Positions 56,710-64,000 of a DNA stretch of 64,000 bases are shown one piece after another (positions within the stretch are counted from its first letter, which is position 1; each line of letters starts with the position of its first letter). The position numbers and the translations under genes were made by a program. The stretch comes from Acinetobacter rathckeae (GTDB taxonomy: Bacteria; Pseudomonadota; Gammaproteobacteria; Pseudomonadales; Moraxellaceae), in contig NZ_VTDO01000001.1 of NCBI RefSeq assembly GCF_015627125.1, positions 680,469-744,468 of the forward strand. The letters run 5' to 3'. The notes below the pieces were generated by a model that did not search any database, was not told the DNA's origin, and saw only the letters and a program-made list of their open reading frames with translations.

Positions 56710-59349
56710 TTAAGTCAACTGTGCAGCAGATATTTTCTTGGTATCTACTTTTAAAGCAGCAGATTGATACTGTGCCATTTGGTCAAAGTTCAAATATTTA
56801 TAAATATCTGAAGACATGCTATCAATTTGTGAAGCATACTTTTGGTACTCTTCAGGCGTTGGCAATTGCCCTAGCACTGCAGCGACCGAAGCCAGTTCAG
56901 CAGAAGCTAAGTATACATTTGCCCCCTGCCCTAAACGGTTTGGAAAGTTACGTGTAGAAGTTGAAACCACTGTTGTATTGGGTGCAACACGTGCTTGGTT
57001 CCCCATACAGAGCGAACAACCTGGCATTTCTGTACGTGCACCTGCACGGCCATAGGTGTTATAAAAACCCTCTTCCATCAGCTGATGCTCGTCCATACGT
57101 GTTGGTGGTGCAAGCCATAAGCGTGTTGTTAATGCACCGCTTGGTACTTTATCTAACAGTTTACCTGCTGCACGGAAGTGGCCAATATTGGTCATACATG
57201 AACCAATAAATACCTCATCAATTTTAGCACCTTGCACATCTGACAGCAGTTTTGCATCGTCAGGGTCATTTGGACAACATAATACAGGCTCTTTAATCTC
57301 TGCCAAGTCTATTTCATAAACTCTTGTATATTCAGCATCGGCATCTGCTTTAAGTAGCTCTGGGTTAGCAAGCCATTTTTCCATATTCTCCACACGGCGT
57401 GCCATGGTTCTTGCATCACCATAACCTTGCGAAATCATCCATTTCAGCATGGTAATATTCGAACGTAAATATTCTGCGACTTTGTTTTCAGATAAAGTAA
57501 TCGCACAACCTGCCGCAGAACGTTCCGCAGATGCATCTGATAGCTCAAATGCTTGCTCAACAGTGAGTTCCGTTTCCATTTCAGTTAAATCAATTTCTAA
57601 GATACGGCCAGAAAAAATGTTTTTCTTACCTTTCTTCTCAACCGTTAAATCGCCTGCCTGAATTGCATAATACGGAATGGCATGCACAAGGTCTCTGAGC
57701 GTAATACCCGCTTGCATTTTGCCTTTAAATTTCACCAAAACAGACTCAGGCATATCTAAAGGCATAACGCCTGTAGCTGCAGCGAATGCAACCAATCCCG
57801 AACCTGCTGGAAATGAAATACCAATTGGAAAACGCGTATGCGAATCACCACCTGTACCCACAGTGTCAGGCAACAACATACGGTTGAGCCATGAGTGAAT
57901 AATGCCATCGCCAGGACGTAATGACACACCACCACGGTTCATAATAAAGTCAGGAAGCGTATGCTGCGTTTGAACATCTACAGGTTTTGGGTAAGCGGCT
58001 GTGTGGCAAAATGACTGCATGACCAAGTCGGCAGAAAAGCCCAAACATGCTAGATCTTTCAATTCATCACGTGTCATTGGCCCTGTAGTGTCTTGTGAAC
58101 CCACAGTGGTCATACGTGGTTCGCAATAAGTGTCTGGGCGAATACCCTGACCTTCAGGTAAACCACATGCTCGACCCACCATTTTTTGTGCCAAAGTAAA
58201 ACCTTTACCTGAGTTAACAGGTTGCTTAGGCTGACGGAACAATGTAGATGCAGGTAGACCCAATGCTTCTCTTGCTTTTGTTGTTAAGCCACGGCCAATA
58301 ATTAAGTTAATACGACCACCAGCACGTACTTCATCGAGCAATACAGGCGTTTTAAGCTTAGAGTGAGCGATTTGCTGACCTGCTTTATAGGCGGTTACTT
58401 CAGCGGCATCTTTATCAATTTTTAGGGTAATTTCATCACCCATATTCATATCAGACACATCAATTTCTACTGGCAATGCCCCTGCATCTTCCATGGTGTT
58501 AAAAAAGATTGGAGCAATCTTGCTACCTAAACAGACACCGCCATCTTTTTTATTAGGAATATGTGGTAAGTCTTCACCAAAGTACCAAAGGACAGAGTTG
58601 GTCGCTGACTTACGAGATGAACCCGTACCAACAACATCACCGACATAAGCCACCTGATGACCTTTCGCAATCAGTGCTTTAATTTGCTGTATTGGTCCAA
58701 TCTCACCTTGTTTTTCAGGCACAATTCCATCACGCTCATTTTTGAGCATCGCTGTTGCGTGTAAAGGAATATCTGGGCGACTCCATGCATCTTGTGCAGG
58801 TGAAAGATCATCTGTATTGGTTTCACCTGTCACCTTAAATACTGTAATTTTAATTTCGTCAGGCACATCTTTACGTGACGTAAACCACTCTGCATCTGCC
58901 CATGATTGCATGACTGCTTGTGCCTTAGTATTGCCTGCTTTGGCTTTTTCAGCAACATCATGAAAGGCATCAAATACGAGTAATGTTTTTTTGAGTGCAT
59001 CTGCTGCAAGGTCAGACAGTTCAGCATCATCAAGTAATTCAACCAGTGGGGCAACATTATAACCACCCAACATGGTACCGAGTAGGTAGACCGCTCTTTG
59101 CTTGGTCACTAATGGTGAACTTGCTGTGCCTTTGGCAACAGCAGCTAAAAAAGCAGCCTTTACATAAGCAGCTTGGTCAACACCTGCAGGGATTCTATTT
59201 TCTAAAAGGTCTACCAAATATGCTTCTTCACCTGCCGGTGGGTTTTTTAATAGTTCAACAAGATCGGCAGTTTGTGCATCATCAAGTGGTTTTGCTGGTA
59301 TTCCTAGTGCGGCACGTTCTTGAACGTGTTGGCGGTAAGCTTCTAGCAC
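56710..59349 (-). CDS. acnB: Aconitate hydratase B
   Basis: AcnB interconverts citrate and isocitrate with a [4Fe-4S] cluster. The 879-residue protein starts LEAYRQHVQERAALGIPAKP with ELLKNPPAGEE (AcnB-specific HEAT-like domain), then GDVVGTGSSRKSATNSV (the swivel domain), TVGTGGDSHTRFPIGISFPA, and the cluster ligands in VFIGSCMTNIGHFRA and MPGCSLCMGNQARV. The start is a GTG with GGGAG upstream. It is monocistronic with its own terminator. Confidence 0.96.
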   Translation of the reverse strand: MLEAYRQHVQERAALGIPAKPLDDAQTADLVELLKNPPAGEEAYLVDLLENRIPAGVDQAAYVKAAFLAAVAKGTASSPLVTKQRAVYLLGTMLGGYNVAPLVELLDDAELSDLAADALKKTLLVFDAFHDVAEKAKAGNTKAQAVMQSWADAEWFTSRKDVPDEIKITVFKVTGETNTDDLSPAQDAWSRPDIPLHATAMLKNERDGIVPEKQGEIGPIQQIKALIAKGHQVAYVGDVVGTGSSRKSATNSVLWYFGEDLPHIPNKKDGGVCLGSKIAPIFFNTMEDAGALPVEIDVSDMNMGDEITLKIDKDAAEVTAYKAGQQIAHSKLKTPVLLDEVRAGGRINLIIGRGLTTKAREALGLPASTLFRQPKQPVNSGKGFTLAQKMVGRACGLPEGQGIRPDTYCEPRMTTVGSQDTTGPMTRDELKDLACLGFSADLVMQSFCHTAAYPKPVDVQTQHTLPDFIMNRGGVSLRPGDGIIHSWLNRMLLPDTVGTGGDSHTRFPIGISFPAGSGLVAFAAATGVMPLDMPESVLVKFKGKMQAGITLRDLVHAIPYYAIQAGDLTVEKKGKKNIFSGRILEIDLTEMETELTVEQAFELSDASAERSAAGCAITLSENKVAEYLRSNITMLKWMISQGYGDARTMARRVENMEKWLANPELLKADADAEYTRVYEIDLAEIKEPVLCCPNDPDDAKLLSDVQGAKIDEVFIGSCMTNIGHFRAAGKLLDKVPSGALTTRLWLAPPTRMDEHQLMEEGFYNTYGRAGARTEMPGCSLCMGNQARVAPNTTVVSTSTRNFPNRLGQGANVYLASAELASVAAVLGQLPTPEEYQKYASQIDSMSSDIYKYLNFDQMAQYQSAALKVDTKKISAAQLT

Positions 59350-59593
59350 GGTGTTCTCCCTGTGTTTTAAATTAACTTATAAATGTTGTTATTCCATATT
59401 TATAAGTCACTTGTGTATTTCTGATTTTACTAAAATTATGAAATAAAGTTAATGTAATTAAGTACTTTGTACGTGATGATCGATATTTCCTAGCGAAATG
59501 GTACAAGCTTGGCTATGGATCATTTAAAGGTATCATATAAGAGAATAACAAAAGATGTGTAGCAAAGCGTAAAGGCATGTGATTAATGCCAAT

Positions 59594-59622
59594 AAAAAAG
59601 GTGATCCGTTTTGGTATCACCT
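59594..59622 (-). terminator. Terminator after the fimbrial operon
   Basis: On the minus strand AGGTGAT and ATCACCT pair around a ten-base loop and are followed by TTTTTTATT, about 14 bases past the stop of the tip-protein gene. Confidence 0.85.
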
Positions 59623-59635
59623 GAGTATGATCTTT

Positions 59636-60682
59636 TTAATTATAAAACAAACTTAAAGTAGCCTGTGCTTTGACCGTACCTGCAGCCAAAGCTGTACTGC
59701 CATTTCTATGATAAACCGCATAAAAGCTTTTGCTCACAGTTGGCGTTGTTGCTGATGATGTCGTACCAAATGTAAAACTACTTCCACTGCCACCTAAAGG
59801 AATAGCGGTATTTGATGTGTCATATAGCTTTACAGACACATCTGTTGCTGTTCCTGTATTACTCAGTAAATAGGTTGAGTTACTTACATTATTAGCATCT
59901 AACATGACACCTGTCATAGACGTACTGGCTAAGCCCGAACTACAGGTTGCTGTAATGGTAAATTTAGTACGCCCTGCATCTGTACCACTGGTACTCAGTG
60001 CTGAAATATTTGTGGTGGGTAGTGTTACACTCGCATCTGCGACAGAACACGTTTTAGTCGAAACTGGAGTAAAGTTAATCGTGGTATATAAGGTGGGTGA
60101 ATTACTATATGTTGTACCGTTGTATACGAGTTTTACACTCAGTGTTCCCCAAATAATACTTTGACTAATAGTTGATGTTGGCACTTTAGAGAAATAAAAA
60201 GTAGGTGTAAGTCTTAGACCTTGTGTGGCTCTCCCTGTCGTAGATGTATACATGGTCCATGATCCGCTGTTACTCACCATACTTGGCAAGGTCGTAGATG
60301 GGCTATTTGCGCTATTGTTATCTGAAGCAGTAAAATAGACATATGCAAAATTATCTACAAATTCATTGCCTGTATTTACAATTTTATAATACGTAATACC
60401 ACTATTGGTTACACTGGTACTGCTGTCAATATTTGAGCCAGTCAAACTTAATACTGTTGTCATTGAACCAGAATAACTATTATTGGTTTTAGTCAGACAG
60501 TTCACAATACTCCCATGCGTAATCATAGAAGCCGTATACACATGCGTAGTTGATGTTGAGTTTGTAGGTGTAATACTCCCACCACGCAAATTACCTGATG
60601 TAATTGTACAGTCATCTGCAAATGCAGAAATGCTCGACAACAAACATGCAATTACAATAAAAATTAAATGATATTTCTTCAT
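59636..60682 (-). CDS. Chaperone-usher fimbrial tip/adhesin-type protein
   Basis: The 348-residue protein (ATG at 60682, sharing ATGA with the usher stop) has a signal peptide ending at about residue 22 (SSISAFA). Its N-terminal receptor-like domain is rich in Ser, Thr and Asn (residues 23-205), and the C-terminal pilin domain (residues about 210-348) has the two Cys, DAGRTKFTITATC, and the terminal strand GTVKAQATLSLFYN for donor-strand exchange. Two-domain architecture and last position in the operon suggest the tip adhesin. The ligand is unknown. Confidence 0.85.
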   Translation of the reverse strand: MKKYHLIFIVIACLLSSISAFADDCTITSGNLRGGSITPTNSTSTTHVYTASMITHGSIVNCLTKTNNSYSGSMTTVLSLTGSNIDSSTSVTNSGITYYKIVNTGNEFVDNFAYVYFTASDNNSANSPSTTLPSMVSNSGSWTMYTSTTGRATQGLRLTPTFYFSKVPTSTISQSIIWGTLSVKLVYNGTTYSNSPTLYTTINFTPVSTKTCSVADASVTLPTTNISALSTSGTDAGRTKFTITATCSSGLASTSMTGVMLDANNVSNSTYLLSNTGTATDVSVKLYDTSNTAIPLGGSGSSFTFGTTSSATTPTVSKSFYAVYHRNGSTALAAGTVKAQATLSLFYN

Positions 60683-63171
60683 TGGCACACCACATCAATC
60701 ACTTGGAATTGTTTTTTACTTGATGCCTTATTCACTTTTGTATCACTTGCAGGAATAACACATACTTGTTGATTAACAACCCCCCAACGTAAAGTAAGTG
60801 GTTGTTTTAAGCTTTGCTCAGACTCGACAAACAACTGGTTAGATTGCCCCATCACCGCAACCGTTGTATTGTCTTTGGTTTTCACCTCAACACCCATCGG
60901 AATCTGCTCTTGTTTTGCGGTATGTACATTTAATAAAATGTTAGAGGTTTTCTTGGTATCAAAAGTGAGCAAAGTCGAGCTATAACGGCGTGGAATCACT
61001 TGAGACTGGTTATTCTCAATCACGACATCAAGTGGTAAATCTTTACTATTAATACTTAAAGTATTGATATGATATGGGTCGACCACTGGGTAAATTGCGT
61101 TACCAAAACGGTCTAATCTCACACCCCATGCATTCACTACCTCGGCACCTACCGCATCTTGTGCATGTATAATGGTAAACGTATCCGACAAATTATTGGT
61201 TAATGTGACACCATATGGGTGTGCAACAACCCCTCCTTGTAAGCTCACGCCATACTGACGCTGTGAGTTCGCTTTCGCTACAGTGAAGCCCACGTTTGTT
61301 TGTGGCAATAAATAATTCATGCTTGCATTGATCGTTGACTGGCGTTGCGTGTCATCTCGACTTGCATTTAAAGTATACGTCATCTGATTTTGTTCACCCG
61401 CCGTACCACTCAAGCCTGTAGCAAACATATCGGTTGTATTACTATGCTGTAAAGTATTGTTTACATTAGTATTTTTATCTTTCCAAGACAGTGGGAATGA
61501 TAAACTGGCATAGATACTACGATTAGCTTCACTACTGACCGTTTGCGTTTGTGCCACATTAATACTGTAATTCAACTTTTTATAATGATTTGAATATCCT
61601 AAAGTATATTGATTATAGCTCTGCTGATCATTCCAATACTGTGAACGTGTACCTGTCAGATACAATGCGCCCCAACCTGCTTTAAACTGCTGACGCAAAG
61701 TAATACTGGTTTGAGCTTTTAAACGATAGGTTAAATAAAAATTATCGACCTCATCTTGAGTCAGTTGGTTGCTATTTAATAAAGACACTGTATTGGCAAA
61801 AGAAATATAGCCTTGGGTCAACTGTTGCGTGCTAACATTTAAACTTAAATTTAAAGGCATAAAACTGTAACGATACGTCAGCTTATATTTTTGCCCATTT
61901 TTTTTCGTGCCATCTAAATCTGCATTGCCTTGCTCTACATCAAACGTCATACCACCAAATAAACTATTTACACCACCACCTAATAAATAGCCTTGATAAT
62001 GATTACTTAGCGTTGAGCCACCATGTAGCGTGAAATTATTGGATATACCGTATTCTAATGTTCCCTGAGCAAGGTTTTCATCTAAGACTTTTCTTTCTAG
62101 CTTATAACGCCCTAAAGCGAAGTTATAATTAAATTGACCTACACGTACTAAATTTGTCATACCTTGCATAGGTACAATAAAGCTATGCTTTTGACCACTT
62201 TGCTCAGTCACTTGTACTGTTAAGTCACCATTTGTGGCTAATGTGGTTAAATCTCGAATATCAAATGGCCCAACAGGAACGGTACGCTCATAAATTTTTT
62301 GGCCATTTTGAAAAATAGACACCAATGCATTCGAGTTTGCCACCCCTGAAATGGTGGGTGCATAACTTTGCACAGACCATGGGCGCATAGAACTGTCATT
62401 ACTTAACTCTACCCCTCTAATCAAGTAAGAGCTCATATAATAGGCATTGGTAGTGAAATCACCAAATGAAAGTCGAGAGTTAAGTGCAGTAATATCTCTA
62501 GAAAGTACATTTAGCGAAGAGACATAATGTGTTAAACGGTTATTGCTTGATTCAAAACTACCCATATGGCGGTAATTAAACCCTGCAATATTTATCCCCC
62601 CTGTTAAACCCAAATAATTACTGTCTGTGTTTATTGACTGGTTATTATTACTATAATGGTTATAGTTATAAGTTAAGTACCCTGCTGTCACGCCCTGATC
62701 AAACAAACGTGGCGAAATATATCCTACAGGTCGCTCAACAAGCAATGCCAAAGGAATTGTTAAACTTAATGCCTGATTGGCATCATCATAACTATATTTA
62801 GCATCTGGACTAATATCACTTAAACTCACACAAGGCTTTTGTGAGAGTTTAGAACGCACATCGTTTTTTAAACCAATTTTTTCAAGTAAAGCCTGATCCA
62901 CACATAAAACTGCAGGTTTTTTCAGATCAGGTTGCCAAAAACGTATATTTGTCTGGCCTAAATACTGATCATTTAGGCCAACACCTAACACATAAACTCC
63001 AACAGGAACCGTGTTTTCTACATTAAAGGCACTTAAATCGATATTTTTATTGCTTGACCCAAATAATGCAGATGAGTCAAAAGTTAATAATTCCTCAGCA
63101 CTCGCAGGGCTAAAACACAACAATGGTACAGTTGTGATCATAAACCCTACGTTTAATATAGATTTATTCAT
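60679..63171 (-). CDS. Fimbrial outer membrane usher protein
   Basis: The 830-residue protein has a signal peptide (to ASA near residue 25), an N-terminal domain (VPVGVYVLGVGLNDQYLGQT), the usher barrel with plug (YAPTISGVANSNALVSIFQN, TVPVGPFDIRDL) and two C-terminal plug-like domains (GVRLDRFGNAIYPVVDPYHI; LRWGVVNQQVCVIP). It exports and assembles pilin subunits through the outer membrane. It lies two bases after the chaperone gene and overlaps the tip gene by four bases. Confidence 0.95.
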   Translation of the reverse strand: MNKSILNVGFMITTVPLLCFSPASAEELLTFDSSALFGSSNKNIDLSAFNVENTVPVGVYVLGVGLNDQYLGQTNIRFWQPDLKKPAVLCVDQALLEKIGLKNDVRSKLSQKPCVSLSDISPDAKYSYDDANQALSLTIPLALLVERPVGYISPRLFDQGVTAGYLTYNYNHYSNNNQSINTDSNYLGLTGGINIAGFNYRHMGSFESSNNRLTHYVSSLNVLSRDITALNSRLSFGDFTTNAYYMSSYLIRGVELSNDSSMRPWSVQSYAPTISGVANSNALVSIFQNGQKIYERTVPVGPFDIRDLTTLATNGDLTVQVTEQSGQKHSFIVPMQGMTNLVRVGQFNYNFALGRYKLERKVLDENLAQGTLEYGISNNFTLHGGSTLSNHYQGYLLGGGVNSLFGGMTFDVEQGNADLDGTKKNGQKYKLTYRYSFMPLNLSLNVSTQQLTQGYISFANTVSLLNSNQLTQDEVDNFYLTYRLKAQTSITLRQQFKAGWGALYLTGTRSQYWNDQQSYNQYTLGYSNHYKKLNYSINVAQTQTVSSEANRSIYASLSFPLSWKDKNTNVNNTLQHSNTTDMFATGLSGTAGEQNQMTYTLNASRDDTQRQSTINASMNYLLPQTNVGFTVAKANSQRQYGVSLQGGVVAHPYGVTLTNNLSDTFTIIHAQDAVGAEVVNAWGVRLDRFGNAIYPVVDPYHINTLSINSKDLPLDVVIENNQSQVIPRRYSSTLLTFDTKKTSNILLNVHTAKQEQIPMGVEVKTKDNTTVAVMGQSNQLFVESEQSLKQPLTLRWGVVNQQVCVIPASDTKVNKASSKKQFQVIDVVCQ

Positions 63172-63173
63172 AA

Positions 63174-63896
63174 TTAATCGGCTATTGTATTAAAAGATAC
63201 CGTACCGCCAAAATCATTAATCAGGGTATAAGTGATTGAGTTTGGCGATGCCACTTTTGTTTTAAATGTTTCTTCACTAAAAGGATTCACCATCAATGGA
63301 CTTGTATAAGTTTCTTGATCTGTACCTTTTTTATTACTGATAACGACTTGTTGAAAACTCATATAATATGGACTTGGATTAGTCACTTTTATGCTCTGAG
63401 TTTCAACGTTATATTTAAAATGGAGCTTTTGAAAAAAGTGCTCTGGTTTTTCTGCCAATTGTATTGGTCTATAAAAAAGTTTAATTCTCGAACGTACCGA
63501 AATATTGAGTTTATTGGCTGCAGACTGATCTGTAGGAGCAACATCTAAAATATTAAACCAATATAAAGACTCACGATCTTTCGGCAATTGATCAGCATTT
63601 TTAGCAAGTAACCGAACCATTTGCCCTTTATTTGCTTCAATACGTACTAAAGGTGGCGTTAAAATGAATGGAATTCTGCCTGCAGGTGGAATCTCTTTGG
63701 GGTTACCATCATCCAACCATGACTGTACTAAAGCAGCTCTCTGATCTGGATTATTAAGCTGAACCACCACTTGCTTTTGGTCTGATGGAAAGACAACGCG
63801 TGTCCCCGTAATTGTTACGCCAGATACGGCATGTTGTACACATAAACTGGCCATTAAAGCGATGCAATACTGTTTCACGTGATCTCTTCCCATCAT
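63174..63896 (-). CDS. Periplasmic fimbrial chaperone
   Basis: The product of about 240 residues has a signal peptide and the PapD/FimC-type fold: VTITGTRVVFPSDQKQVVVQ, PFILTPPLVRIEANKGQMVR, LPKDRESLYWFNILDVAP and the second Ig domain ending near FGGTVSFNTIA. Chaperones donate a strand to fimbrial subunits in the periplasm. The frame can start at TTG 63899 or ATG 63896/63893. A GTG at 63878 preceded by GGAAGAG gives the cleanest signal peptide and is a good alternative. Confidence 0.92.
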   Translation of the reverse strand: MMGRDHVKQYCIALMASLCVQHAVSGVTITGTRVVFPSDQKQVVVQLNNPDQRAALVQSWLDDGNPKEIPPAGRIPFILTPPLVRIEANKGQMVRLLAKNADQLPKDRESLYWFNILDVAPTDQSAANKLNISVRSRIKLFYRPIQLAEKPEHFFQKLHFKYNVETQSIKVTNPSPYYMSFQQVVISNKKGTDQETYTSPLMVNPFSEETFKTKVASPNSITYTLINDFGGTVSFNTIAD

Positions 63897-63910
63897 CAAT
63901 TGTAATTGTA

Positions 63911-64000
63911 TTATTTATAAATAATAGAATAGTCAACTTGGCCTACTACAGTACCTGCTGTAGTTGTACCTGTTGCGTAATAACGCGCATAGTATGGATA
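63911..64000 (-). CDS. Major fimbrial subunit, C-terminal fragment (partial)
   Basis: The frame enters from the right edge and encodes YPYYARYYATGTTTAGTVVG followed by QVDYSIIYK and a TAA at 63911-63913. The Y-ARYYATG pattern and terminal beta strand are those of type 1 pilin subunits. It lies directly upstream of the chaperone gene, so the operon order is pilin, chaperone, usher, tip. The start is outside the window. Confidence 0.85.
   Translation of the reverse strand, partial: YPYYARYYATGTTTAGTVVGQVDYSIIYK

Overview
The window reads as chromosomal DNA of a low-GC gammaproteobacterium, most probably an Acinetobacter species. I infer this from AT-rich codon use, the fused moaC-moaB gene, the RoxA, DUF2237 and YaiL-type proteins, the lepA-lepB-rnc-era-recO-pdxJ-miaE gene order, and a NarK/NirB/NirD-fusion/NasA nitrate assimilation cluster. 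No rRNA, tRNA, intact insertion sequence or CRISPR array was seen.

Layout. 1-10.1 kb holds the end of ychF, yagU, map, brnQ, small envelope genes, then purT, glnD and dapC. 10.1-15.4 kb is looser and very AT-rich: an Lrp-type regulator, a CycA-like permease, an unrecognised 184-residue protein, a decayed membrane-protein gene and an orphan ArsR-type repressor. 15.4-23 kb contains yaiL and a long minus-strand group running lepA, lepB, rnc, era, a 58-residue lipoprotein, recO, pdxJ, miaE. 23-31.4 kb carries an orphan unknown gene, cysDN, an NfsB-like nitroreductase, a DMT permease, pgk, a DUF2237 gene and roxA. 31.4-39.1 kb carries dnaX, a low-molecular-weight phosphatase gene, murB, a YdcF-like gene and a hydrolase gene in one minus-strand run, followed by a MaoC-like gene and dusB.

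39.2-56.6 kb is the most coherent system. A truncated, frameshifted integrase remnant sits beside dusB. Next comes a run of thirteen minus-strand genes covering nitrate uptake (narK), nitrite reduction (nirB), a NirD-reductase fusion, nitrate reductase (nasA), molybdenum cofactor synthesis (mobA, moaA, moaD, moaE, moaCB, moeA) and molybdate import (modABC). The sensor/antiterminator pair nasT-nasS diverges from it. Upstream of narK I see a correctly spaced sigma-54 promoter. Directly after it is a leader with two hairpins whose six-base loops both have A at position 1 and G at position 4, followed by a terminator-like segment. This is the architecture expected for an ANTAR (NasT) antitermination switch controlling the operon.

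56.7-64 kb holds acnB and a chaperone-usher fimbrial operon (tip protein, usher, chaperone, and the C-terminus of a pilin cut by the window end).

Other structure includes a 16-19 bp interspersed element (core ACTTAGGCTATTTT) found four times in one orientation, eight perfect 9-bp tandem copies inside dnaX encoding (Thr-Thr-Asp)8, and a 14-bp perfect stem-loop in the rnc leader.
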